A DNA stretch of 64,000 nt from Amarobacillus sp046328225 (GTDB taxonomy: Bacteria; Chloroflexota; Dehalococcoidia; Tepidiformales; Tepidiformaceae): positions 1 to 64,000 of the forward strand of contig JAXLWZ010000016.1 of NCBI GenBank assembly GCA_046328225.1. The letters run 5' to 3'. Positions 7,732 through 15,917 of this stretch are shown piece by piece; within the stretch, counting starts at the first letter, position 1, and each line of letters starts with the position of its first letter. A model generated the notes under the pieces. That model had not been told where the DNA came from. It was given only the letters and a program-made list of their open reading frames with translations, and did not search any database. The position numbers were made by a program, and so were the translations under genes.

Positions 7732-9153
7732 CTACCGGCTGGCCCAGTAATCCGAGACCCGCCGCAGGGCGTTCGCGGCACGCTCGAAGCTCTGGAAGAC
7801 GGGGATGTCCCGCTCGTGGAACTTGTGCATGATGCTGCCGATGTACTCCATCTCGTGCGCGGGATGGAGGATGGCCACGAACGGCTTCTCGGAGGCGTTC
7901 ATGTGCGCCTTGATGATGTCGAGCGTGGTATCGAGCACGGCCGGGTTCGCCTTCCACTGGCGGGCGGCGAACATCGCGCTCAACTCCATCGCCATGCCGT
8001 CGATGTTCGGGTCGGCCTCGATGATGCTGAGGATCTTGTCGAGCGTCTCGGTCTTGCCCTGCACCGTGCCGGCCATGTCGAGCGGGTTCTTGAAGCTGCC
8101 GCCGATGATGTTGAAGAACTCGCCAAGCGTGGCGTAGGTGCTGTCGGTGAAGGAAGGCACCTCCCAACCGGCGCGCGCGAACGCGTCCGTGATGGAAACC
8201 GACTGGCCGCCCGTCTGCGCGAGGAGGGCCATGCGGTTGCCGCGCGGCTTCTTCGCCGAAAGCAGCGCCTTCATCGTGTCGATGGTCTCGTCGAGGTTCT
8301 GGGTGGTGATGGCGCCGCACTGGCGCATCATCCCTTCCCAGATGGCCGACGGCGCCGCGAGCGACCCGGTGTGCGACATCGTCGCGCGGGACCCGGCCTC
8401 GGTGGCGCCGCCCTTCCAGACGATGACGGGCTTGCGCTTGCAGGCTTCGCGCAGGGTTTCGAAGAACTTCCGCCCGTTGCGGACGCCCTCGACGTACATG
8501 CCGATGACTTCGGTCTCATCGTCCTGCATGAGGTAATCGATGTAGTCCGAGACATCGAGCACGACGGCGTTGCCGATGCTGGCGCAGCGGCTGAGGCCGA
8601 TGCCGTTCGCGCCCGCGACCAGGCTGAACATGATCCCGTGTGTGCCCGACTGCGAAAGGAAGCCGACGCGGCCGTCGTCCGTGACGGGGGCATCGGCGTT
8701 GAAGCGCACGCCCGCCTTCGGGAGGTAGAGCCCCATGCAGTTCGGGCCGACGAGGTTGAAGTTCGCTTCCTTGGCCATCTCGACGAGCTGGGCCTGGAGC
8801 TTGATGCCGAGCTCTTCGCCCGTCTCCGCGAAGCCGGAGGTGAAGAAGCCCGCGCCGCCGGCGCCGTTCGCGATGAGGTCCTTGAGCACGAACGGTGAAA
8901 CCTGCCGCGGCACGGCCACGAGCGCGTAGTCGATCGGCTCGGGGATTTCGGACATGGAGGTGACGTTCTTGACGCCGAGGGCCTCGATGCCGGGGATCTG
9001 GGCCGGGTCGAGCTGGACGCTGTAGAGCGTGCCGCCCTTCTCCTTGAAGGGCATGTTGTTGCGGAGCCACATGTACGTGGGGCCCTTGTCCCCCACGACC
9101 GCGACCACCTTCGGGTTGAACATCCGGTCGAGCCTGTGCCCCGGTACGGACAT
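7732..9153 (-). CDS. Acyl-CoA synthetase (NDP-forming), alpha/CoA-binding subunit
   Basis: Large subunit of an ADP-forming acyl-CoA synthetase (acetyl-CoA synthetase II type), which interconverts acyl-CoA + ADP + Pi with acid + CoA + ATP. The 473-residue protein has an N-terminal CoA-binding Rossmann domain (about 1-140; FNPKVVAVVGDKG, PEPIDYALVAVP, GFAETG) and two ligase-CoA flavodoxin-like domains; VGPNCMGLY, FLSQSGTHG, SIGNAVVLDVSDYIDYL, VYVEGV-like and KGGATEAG are visible. The phosphohistidine region matches SHTGSLA. It follows the ATP-grasp subunit by one base (stop at 9155, start at 9153), a typical two-gene heteromer. Acyl specificity is unknown. Confidence 0.88.
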   Translation of the reverse strand: MSVPGHRLDRMFNPKVVAVVGDKGPTYMWLRNNMPFKEKGGTLYSVQLDPAQIPGIEALGVKNVTSMSEIPEPIDYALVAVPRQVSPFVLKDLIANGAGGAGFFTSGFAETGEELGIKLQAQLVEMAKEANFNLVGPNCMGLYLPKAGVRFNADAPVTDDGRVGFLSQSGTHGIMFSLVAGANGIGLSRCASIGNAVVLDVSDYIDYLMQDDETEVIGMYVEGVRNGRKFFETLREACKRKPVIVWKGGATEAGSRATMSHTGSLAAPSAIWEGMMRQCGAITTQNLDETIDTMKALLSAKKPRGNRMALLAQTGGQSVSITDAFARAGWEVPSFTDSTYATLGEFFNIIGGSFKNPLDMAGTVQGKTETLDKILSIIEADPNIDGMAMELSAMFAARQWKANPAVLDTTLDIIKAHMNASEKPFVAILHPAHEMEYIGSIMHKFHERDIPVFQSFERAANALRRVSDYWASR

Positions 9154-9154
9154 G

Positions 9155-9853
9155 TCAGGCCTCCGCGACGACGATGCGCGCGTCGACGGCGATGGCGCCG
9201 TCCGGGTAGGCGAACACCGGGTTGAGGTCGAGCTCCTTCACTTCGGGGTGCTTCTCGACGAATGCGGCGACCTTGAGGATGGCCGTCTTCAGCGCGCCGA
9301 TATCGGCGGGGGGCTGACCGCGCACGCCCGCGAGGATGGGGCGGCCCTTGATCTCGTCGATCATCTGCGTCGCGTCCTTGTCCTCGAGCGGGACGAGGCG
9401 GAAGGAGACGTCCTTCAGCACTTCGACCATGATGCCGCCGAGGCCAAACATCATGACCGGGCCGAACTGCGGGTCGGTGGTCATGCCGACGATGACTTCG
9501 GTGCCCTGCGGCGCCATATGCTGCACGGCGACGCCCGTGATACGCGCACCCGGGACGTGCTTGAGGCAGCTTTCGAGGATCGCGTCGTAGGCCGCGCCGA
9601 CCTCGTCCTTGCTCTTGAGGTTCAGCTTCACGCCGCCGGCATCGCTCTTGTGGGCGATGTCGGGCGAAACGACCTTGAGGACCACCGGGTAGCCGGCCGC
9701 TTCGGCCTGCGCCTGGGCGTCGGCCCGGCTGGTGGCGAGCGTGGTGTTGGTGACGGGCACGCCCGCATCGCGAAGCAGCTGCTTCGCCTCGACTTCATTC
9801 AGCAGCGTGCGGCCTTCGGCCCGCGCCTGCGCCAGAACAGCCTCGAACGTCAT
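9155..9853 (-). CDS. Acyl-CoA synthetase (NDP-forming), beta/ATP-grasp subunit
   Basis: Small ATP-grasp subunit (232 residues) partnering the alpha subunit immediately downstream. Visible ATP-grasp_5 features are LLRDAGVPVTNTTLATS, GYPVVLKVVSPDIAHKSDAGGV, GVAVQHMAPQGTEVIVGMT, QFGPVMMFGLGGIMVEVLKD and ELDLNPVFAY. The ATG at 9853 is chosen because GAGGATTTC precedes it and the family N-terminus begins there. A well-spaced promoter lies 70-100 bp upstream. In Chloroflexota and archaea such pairs conserve energy as ATP from acyl-CoA thioesters, which would fit the CoA-ester genes elsewhere in the window (inference). Confidence 0.9.
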   Translation of the reverse strand: MTFEAVLAQARAEGRTLLNEVEAKQLLRDAGVPVTNTTLATSRADAQAQAEAAGYPVVLKVVSPDIAHKSDAGGVKLNLKSKDEVGAAYDAILESCLKHVPGARITGVAVQHMAPQGTEVIVGMTTDPQFGPVMMFGLGGIMVEVLKDVSFRLVPLEDKDATQMIDEIKGRPILAGVRGQPPADIGALKTAILKVAAFVEKHPEVKELDLNPVFAYPDGAIAVDARIVVAEA

Positions 9854-9921
9854 GAAATCCTCGTTCCCTGGAAGCCGGGAGATACATCGCCGGGACACCG
9901 CCCGGACCGGTCCAACGCAGG

Positions 9922-9950
9922 ATTCTACGGGAGACCGCCGATGGTGTCAG
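9922..9950 (-). promoter_or_regulatory. Sigma70-type promoter of the acyl-CoA synthetase operon
   Basis: On the minus strand CTGACA (9950-9945) and TAGAAT (9927-9922) are separated by exactly 17 nt. The predicted start near 9915 leaves a leader of about 60 nt ending in a Shine-Dalgarno before the ATG at 9853. Confidence 0.6.
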
Positions 9951-10003
9951 GTCGTGCGAGGCACGTTCGTTAGCACTGCACGAAAAACGTCGGCGACGCG
10001 GCC

Positions 10004-10974
10004 TCACCTAAGCCGCGCGAGCAGCTCCGCCGCGCTGACGGTGCCCGGGGCGACGCCCTCGCGCGCGTGCCGGTTCGCGGTCGCCCGCAGGAGTTCGTTC
10101 ACAGGCGTGGGCACGCCGTGGAGGCGCCCAAGGAAGACCACCTCGCCGTTCAGGTAGTCGCTCTCGACCTCGACCTTGCCGCGCTGGATGCTCTGCCAGG
10201 TGGAGCCGCCGCCGCGCGTGGCCCCCTCAATGGGCCGCACGGTGATGATCGTGCCGCGGCGGCGAGCGTCCGCTTCGTCACCCACAAAGGGGATGCCCGC
10301 GGCATGGAAGCAGGCCATGGCCTCGGCCTTGGCGCGCGCCTGGAGGTCATCCACCGCGGCCGAGCGCTCCTCGCCGCAGATCGCCTGGACGGCATTGCCG
10401 AGGTTCAGCAGGAGCTTCTGGTGCTTCCAGGCCATCACGTCCGGCTCGGGACGGAGCTGAACGTGGCGGCGGCGAGGTCCGCGGAGATGGCTTCCGCCAC
10501 GGCGTCCACGCCTGCTGGATAGCGTCCATGTCGAGGATGCCCGTCATCGGGGCCGAATTCGTCGCCTGCACTACCCCGGGCTCCGGGTGCGTGGCCGGCA
10601 GCATCACCGTCGTCGTGTATACGCGCGCGAAGCGGCGGAGGGCGGCACGCTCGTTTTCAACACCGTTCTGGGCGATGAGGAGCGCGCAATCCTGCTCACC
10701 GGCAGCCTCGAGGGCCGCGAGGGCGCCGGGCGTGTCCTGGGACTTCATCGCGAGCACGATCACGTCGTCGCGGCCGAGCGCGAGCTCACCCGGGCCGCTC
10801 ATCGCCGGGATGGGAGGACATCGCGGCCGTCCGGCGATTCGAGCGTGAGACCGTTCGCGCGGATGGCCTCGAGGTGGCGCCCCGGGCGATGAGGACGACA
10901 TCGCGCCCGGACTGGAACAGCCGCCCGCCGATGGCGCCGCCGACGGCGCCTGCCCCGTAGATGATGTACCGCAT
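10004..10974 (-). pseudogene. panE: 2-dehydropantoate 2-reductase (ketopantoate reductase), frameshifted
   Basis: Reduces ketopantoate to pantoate with NADPH in coenzyme A synthesis. The Rossmann start MRYIIYGAGAVGGAIGGRL is at 10974; after one frame change comes DDVIVLAMKSQDTPGALAAL and LLIAQNGVENERAALRRF, followed after a further shift by MAWKHQKLLLNLGNAVQAI and the C-terminal helical domain, with LNGEVVFLGRLHGVPTPVN near the end. At least three single-base shifts are required. Its neighbour is damaged the same way while genes on both sides are intact. Probably a sequencing artefact, though decay cannot be ruled out. Related ketopantoate-reductase-like enzymes of other function exist. Confidence 0.78.
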
Positions 10975-10996
10975 GCGAACCGCCGTGCGTGGAGTA

Positions 10997-11985
10997 TCAG
11001 GCCCCGTTGCGCGTTCGCGCCCAGGCGTGATACCGGGCGAGTAAGCCTTGCTCGCGCGGGGCGTTCATTCCCGCCTTCAGGGCCCGTTGCGCCGCGAAGC
11101 GTACCACGAGAGCGTGTCGGCGATGGTCGGGCGAGCGGCCGGAATTCGAGCCCGGCGGCACGCGCGCGCTCGATGCTGAACCCGTGCAGGCCGGCCATCG
11201 CCGCGGGCGCTCCAGAGCCAGCTCGCCGCCACGGTCGAGCCCTCGCCGAGCAGGAACTCCTCATCGACCCAGGTGAGGCGGCGCCGTTCCGGCGACGATG
11301 TCCGCAGTCGCGAGGAATTCGCCAGCCGAGCGGCCGCGGGCCGGTGGCGTTGAAAGTGCCCCGGCGCCGCCTTCGAGCAGCCCGATGATCCATGCCGCGA
11401 GGTCGCGGACATCGATCACCTGCAGCGGGCCGCGCGGGCTGCCGGGGGCGAGCACTTCGCCCGCTTCCCTCACGCGCACGGGCCAATACGTGAACCGGTC
11501 CGAGGGGTCGTGCGGGCCGACGATGTACCCCGGGCGGATGATGAGCGCCCGCTCGCCGAAGACCGCCCGCACCTCGGCTTCGCAGGCGGCCTTCAGCGGC
11601 CCGTAGGTTTCGTTCGAAAGCGCGGTGCCCGGAGGCGGCACCGTCGCCAGCGGGCGTCGCTCGTGCTGCCCGGCCTCGGCGAACGACGCGTAGACGGAGA
11701 GAGTCGAGATGAAGCAGTAGGCAGCAGTGGACTGCTGGAGCGCGGCAGCCGAGGCGGCGACAACCTCGGGAGGTACCCCGGGGTGTCGATCACGGCGTCC
11801 CATCTCCGGCCGGCGAGCAGCGCGAGGTCGTGATCGCGGTCGCCGCGGATCTCCTCGACGCCGGGCGTGCCCTCGGGGGCACTCAGGCCGCGATTGAAGT
11901 GGGTAACGGAATGGCCGCGCTCTCGCGCGGCCTCCGTCAGGTGCAAACCAACGAATCGGCTCCCGCCGATGATGAGGATGCGCAT
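10997..11985 (-). pseudogene. NAD-dependent epimerase/dehydratase, frameshifted
   Basis: Extended short-chain dehydrogenase. The N-terminal MRILIIGGSRFVGLHLTEAA binds NAD(P); DHDLALLAGRRWDAVIDTPGY follows, then in another frame TAAYCFISTLSVYASFAEAG, NETYGPLKAACEAEVRAVF (the YxxxK pair), ALIIRPGYIVGPHDPSDRF and VIDVRDLAAWIIGLLEGG, then RLTWVDEEFLLGEG, and a C-terminus ending ARYHAWARTRNGA in a third frame. Three or more shifts are needed. The ATG at 11985 is preferred, with AGGA about 11 nt upstream. It resembles the nucleoside-diphosphate-sugar epimerases often annotated as RNA-binding or isoflavone-reductase-like proteins; substrate unknown. Confidence 0.75.
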
Positions 11986-12045
11986 CTTGCGCAATCCTAC
12001 GCAGTCGGGCGGGCGGACGGCACGTGGCCGCCCGTGTCAGTTCCT

Positions 12046-12945
12046 TTACCGGCCCCGCAGGCGGGGGTCGAAGATGTCGCGCGTGGCGTCGCCCAGGAGG
12101 TTGAAGCCGAGCACGGTGAGGCTGATGGCGAGGCCCGGGAAGAGAGCCGCCCAGAGGTTGATGGGGAACGTCGTGCGCGCGACGTTAATGTCGTTGCCCC
12201 ACGACGGGTTCGGGGGCGGGATGCCCAGGCCGAGGAAGCTCAGCGACGCCTCGGCGAGGATCGCCCCGCCGAGCAGTGTCGTCGCGACGACGACGCCCAC
12301 GGGCAGGATGTTCGGGAGGATGTGCCGCAACAGGATGCGGCCGTCGGTGGAGCCGATCGAGCGTGCCGCCTCGATATAGAGGTTGTTGCGCTCGACCAGG
12401 GCGGCACTGCGCACGATGCGGGCGACGGAAGGCACGATGAGGACGGCGATCGCGATGATCACGTTCCGCATCGAGGGGCCGAGCACTCGCACGATCACGA
12501 GCAGGAAGAGGATCTGCGGGAACGCGATCATCGTATCGATGATGCGCTGCGAGACCACGTCCACCCAGCCGCCCTTATACCCGGCCCACGCGCCGATGAG
12601 CATGCCCATCGCCGTGCCCAGGGCGACTGCGAGGAAGCCCACCTGCAGGGAGATGCGCGCGCCGCTGACGACGCGGCTGTAGATGTCCTGCCCGAACTTG
12701 TCGGTGCCGAACCAGAACTGCGTCGTCGGGCCGCGGCCGGGGATGCCCGCGAACTGGTTGATCTCGTGGTGCCGAAGGACGGGGGCGAAGAGCCCCACGA
12801 GCACCAGCACCGCGATGAGGAAGAGGCCGAAGGCACCGAGCGGGTTCATGCGCATGGTGCGCACGAACCGCTTCAGCCGCGATGGGCCCTTGTAGACGTA
12901 CTCGCCCCGGGGAAGGGGGGTGGTTCGCGCCGCCGATTCAGCCAT
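12046..12945 (-). CDS. Peptide/nickel-type ABC transporter permease (DppC/OppC family)
   Basis: Inner-membrane permease, 299 residues, with six predicted membrane spans: one near residues 35-55 (FGLFLIAVLVLVGLFAPVL) and five in the C-terminal binding-protein-dependent domain (from about 95). The N-terminal OppC-type extension and the cytoplasmic EAA-like loop EAARSIGSTDGRILLRHILPN are present, the latter contacting the ATPase. It follows the DppB-type permease and binding protein in one minus-strand operon, giving a transporter set without its ATP-binding subunits. Those must lie elsewhere. Typical substrates are oligopeptides, but sugars or other solutes are possible. Confidence 0.9.
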   Translation of the reverse strand: MAESAARTTPLPRGEYVYKGPSRLKRFVRTMRMNPLGAFGLFLIAVLVLVGLFAPVLRHHEINQFAGIPGRGPTTQFWFGTDKFGQDIYSRVVSGARISLQVGFLAVALGTAMGMLIGAWAGYKGGWVDVVSQRIIDTMIAFPQILFLLVIVRVLGPSMRNVIIAIAVLIVPSVARIVRSAALVERNNLYIEAARSIGSTDGRILLRHILPNILPVGVVVATTLLGGAILAEASLSFLGLGIPPPNPSWGNDINVARTTFPINLWAALFPGLAISLTVLGFNLLGDATRDIFDPRLRGR

Positions 12946-12989
12946 CGCTGTTCCTCCTCCGGGACACGCCGGCCGGTGCCTTCAGGGCG

Positions 12990-13937
12990 TCATGCATAGC
13001 GAATCCTCGGGTCGAAGAGGCTGTAGAGCAGGTCTACGCCCAGGTTCAGAAGGACGGCGACGCCGGCCGTGTACATCACGAGCGTCTGCGCGACGTTGTA
13101 GTCCTTCTGGAGGATGGCCCCATATACGTAGGCGCCGAGGCCGCGCAGGTTGAAAATCGCCTCGACGATGACCGAACCGCCGAGCAGGCCGCCCATGAGG
13201 AGGCCGAGCACGGTGATCACCGGGATGAGCGAATTCTTGAGCGCGTGGCGCAGGATGACCGTCTGCGAGCTCAGGCCCTTGGCCCGGGCCGTTCGCACGT
13301 AGTCCGCGCGGAGCACTTCGAGCAGGGACGAGCGCGTGAGGCGCATGACCGAGGCGATGGGCCCGAGCGCGAGCACCAGCGACGGCGGCCCAAACTGCCG
13401 GAAGTTGTCCCACGGGTCGGTGAGGAGCGAGACCTGCCGGTTGAGCGGCGGGCCGTAGCCCCACTGCTGCGCCGGAATGAGCAACACGAGCGTCGCGATC
13501 CAGAACGCCGGCACCGAGAGCGCGATGATGGCGAAGAGGCGCACCACGTAGTCCGCGGGCGAGTTCCGCTTCGCGGCCGAGATGACCCCGGCCGGGATGC
13601 CAAGGACGATGGTCCAGAACATCGTCATCAGCATGAGCTGGAAGCTAACCGGGAACCGCTCGCGGAACTCGGTCGTGATATTGGTTTGCGTCAGCTGCGA
13701 ACGGCCGAAGTCCAGGGTGATCATGCCCTTGATCCAGTTCAGGTACTGGATCGGCTTCGGGTCATCGAGCCCCATCTCCTTGTGAACCTGCGCGATCTTC
13801 TCGGGTGTCGCGTTGATGCCCTGCTGCAGGAGCGCCGGGTCGCCACCACCGACCCGGAGGAGCATGAACACGATGATGGAGATGAACCACAGGATCATCA
13901 CGGCCATTGCCAGCCGCCGCACTATGTAGCGCGTCAT
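12990..13937 (-). CDS. Peptide/nickel-type ABC transporter permease (DppB/OppB family)
   Basis: Inner-membrane permease of 315 residues with the OppB-type N-terminus MTRYIVRRLAMAVMILWFISI (first membrane span), a long periplasmic stretch to about residue 100 (DDPKPIQYLNWIKGMITLDFGRS is typical), then five more spans. The EAA loop reads VRTARAKGLSSQTVILRHALKN. It pairs with the DppC-type permease 44 bp downstream; the two form the membrane channel of an oligopeptide-type ABC importer. The gene lies about 80 bp after the binding-protein gene, so the three are probably one operon driven by the promoter at 15801-15829. Confidence 0.9.
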   Translation of the reverse strand: MTRYIVRRLAMAVMILWFISIIVFMLLRVGGGDPALLQQGINATPEKIAQVHKEMGLDDPKPIQYLNWIKGMITLDFGRSQLTQTNITTEFRERFPVSFQLMLMTMFWTIVLGIPAGVISAAKRNSPADYVVRLFAIIALSVPAFWIATLVLLIPAQQWGYGPPLNRQVSLLTDPWDNFRQFGPPSLVLALGPIASVMRLTRSSLLEVLRADYVRTARAKGLSSQTVILRHALKNSLIPVITVLGLLMGGLLGGSVIVEAIFNLRGLGAYVYGAILQKDYNVAQTLVMYTAGVAVLLNLGVDLLYSLFDPRIRYA

Positions 13938-14019
13938 GAACCCATCCCCTCACGCAAGTGGCGCGGGCGGGCGTGCTGCCCGGCCCGCGCCACCGATTTT
14001 CGTTACGACCCGGCCGGGC

Positions 14020-15726
14020 TCAGGACTTGGAAGTCCAGATGTCCTGCAGGAAGGCCGTCGTCAGGGCGCCCGTGGCGTACGGGTAGTTCTTGATCTCCGG
14101 CGCGTGCATGAGTTCGGTGTACACGCCGTAGAAGTTGAAGAAGCCGGTGTCCTTCTGAAGGATCATCTTCTGAAGGTCCTTGTACGCGTTCACGCGGGCG
14201 TTCTCATCCATCGTGCCGGCCGCCTTCTTGATGAGGGCGTCGGCTTCCGGATCGGTCCAGCCGGTGTCGTACTTGTTGTTGCCGGTGATGCCGCCGGTGG
14301 CCCACCACTGCACGGCGTTGTCCGGCGTCTGGTAGGCCTGGTTCAGCGAGAGGCTGGCGCTGAGCTGGGTGGCGAAGTAGCCCGCGACCCAGGTGCCGGC
14401 ATCCAGCGGCTGCGGCTTGGCGGTCACGCCCGCCGCCTGCATCTGGCGCACGAAGATGTTGACGTAGTCTGCCATGTTGCTGCTCGTCGGGTGCGAGAAG
14501 GTAAACTCCTTGACCCCAGCGGCTTCGAACAGCTTCTTGGCCTCGGCGACGTTGAACGGCTGGGCGGTCTTCAGTTCGTCCTTGGTGAGGGCGTACTTGC
14601 CGAACGCGTAGCTGAGCGGGCCGATGGGCTCGCCGGCGCCGTGGCCGATGATCTGGATGTACTCATCGCGGTTGGTGGCCATGTTCACGGCCTTCCGCAC
14701 GCGCGCGTCCTTCCAGGGGTCCTGCTTCACGTTCATCCAGAACGAGTTGAAGCCGATCGCCTTCTCGTGCTTGTACACGAGGTTCTTGTTGGCGTTCGTC
14801 AGCTGCTTCGCTTCGTCCGGGTTCGTCGCCAGGTAGTAGTCGGTCTGGCCCGAGCTGAAGGCGGTGAGCCAGGTCGCCTGGTCGGCGAAGGCGCGAATGA
14901 TGTACTTGTCGAGGTACGGCTTGCCCGACCGGTAGTAGGTCGGATTGCGCTCCATCGTCGCGGCCGCGCCTTCCTTGATTTCGACGGCCTTGAAGGGGCC
15001 GCCGCCGACGGGCTTGGTCTTCAGGTCCGCGCTGGCGAGGAGTTCCTTCGGCACGATCGCGCCGATGAGGTTGTTGCCGACCTGCGACTCGGTCCACGCA
15101 TAGGGGGCCTTCGTGATGATGCGGAAGGTCTTCGCGTCGGGAGCATCGATCTTGTCGACCCAGTTGTTCGTGAAGGCGGAGCCGTTCGAACCCGCCTTCG
15201 GGTCGGAGATGCGCTTCCAGCTCTCGAGCACGTCGCTCGAGTCGATCACGCGCTCCGGGATGCCCTGCGCGTTCGCCGGGATCTTCACGTCCGTGCGGAG
15301 GTTGAAGACGTAGGTGACCTTGTCGTCCTGGAGCTTGTGGCTCTCGGCGAGGTCGTAGATGATGCCGCGCTCGGGCGCGAACGACGGGTACGTGCGGAAG
15401 AGGTAGTTGTAGACGACGGGCACCACGCCCGCGCCGCCGTAGACCGAGTTGTGCGGGTCCGCGCCGGCGAAGGGGCCGGTGAAGGCCGCGGTGTACGTCC
15501 CACCCTTCTTCGGGGTTTCGGAAGGAGCGGCCGTTGCCGAAGAGCCGCCGGTGGGCGTCGTCCCGCCGCCCGAGGCAGTCGTCGGCTTGGCCTCGCCGCC
15601 GTCGTCGTCATCTCCGCAGCCGACCAGCCCGAGGGCGGTCGCGCCCACGCCGAACGCTGCCGCGCTGCCCATGACACGGCGGCGCGAGAAGCGGCGACGG
15701 AGCCAGTAGTTATCCTGTTCCACCAT
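14020..15726 (-). CDS. ABC transporter substrate-binding lipoprotein, family 5 (oligopeptide type)
   Basis: A 568-residue solute receptor. The N-terminus has a twin-arginine region (RRRFSRRRVMGSAAAFGVG) and a lipobox ending LGLVGC, followed by a Gly/Asp/Thr-rich linker (GDDDDGGEAKPTTASGG), so it is likely exported folded and anchored as a lipoprotein. The SBP_bac_5 fold is indicated by YNYLFRTYP, LAESHKLQDDKVTYVFNLR, WKRISDP, KAVEIKEGAAATMERNPTYY and VRKAVNMATNRDEYIQ. The ATG at 15726 is chosen over one at 15765 because a G-rich Shine-Dalgarno precedes it and the Tat signal starts at a normal distance. First gene of the transporter operon. Confidence 0.9.
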   Translation of the reverse strand: MVEQDNYWLRRRFSRRRVMGSAAAFGVGATALGLVGCGDDDDGGEAKPTTASGGGTTPTGGSSATAAPSETPKKGGTYTAAFTGPFAGADPHNSVYGGAGVVPVVYNYLFRTYPSFAPERGIIYDLAESHKLQDDKVTYVFNLRTDVKIPANAQGIPERVIDSSDVLESWKRISDPKAGSNGSAFTNNWVDKIDAPDAKTFRIITKAPYAWTESQVGNNLIGAIVPKELLASADLKTKPVGGGPFKAVEIKEGAAATMERNPTYYRSGKPYLDKYIIRAFADQATWLTAFSSGQTDYYLATNPDEAKQLTNANKNLVYKHEKAIGFNSFWMNVKQDPWKDARVRKAVNMATNRDEYIQIIGHGAGEPIGPLSYAFGKYALTKDELKTAQPFNVAEAKKLFEAAGVKEFTFSHPTSSNMADYVNIFVRQMQAAGVTAKPQPLDAGTWVAGYFATQLSASLSLNQAYQTPDNAVQWWATGGITGNNKYDTGWTDPEADALIKKAAGTMDENARVNAYKDLQKMILQKDTGFFNFYGVYTELMHAPEIKNYPYATGALTTAFLQDIWTSKS

Positions 15727-15800
15727 CTTGAGATTTCCCCCCTTGATTCCAGCGATAGACCACACCGTGGGTACGAAGTGGCCCCGGCGCTGGCCGCGGA

Positions 15801-15829
15801 AGTATTGACCCTGCTCTCCCCTTAGTCAA
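15801..15829 (-). promoter_or_regulatory. Sigma70-type promoter of the ABC transporter operon
   Basis: On the minus strand TTGACT (15829-15824) and AATACT (15806-15801) are 17 nt apart. Predicted transcription start near 15794, leaving a leader of about 68 nt to the ATG at 15726. Confidence 0.6.
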
Positions 15830-15887
15830 TCGCATCGAATCGAGGCATTGCCGCCGCCTATAGCAGTGCGCCACATCACACAACGGG

Positions 15888-15914
15888 ACAAAGCCGAGGC
15901 TTGCAGGGCTCGGC
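15888..15914 (-). terminator. Possible intrinsic terminator after the second binding protein
   Basis: Four bases past the stop at 15918, the minus strand has GCCGAG and CTCGGC flanking a 10-nt loop and followed by TTTGT. The stem is short (6 bp) but all strong pairs. It separates this gene from the transporter promoter downstream. Confidence 0.5.
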
Positions 15915-15917
15915 GCA

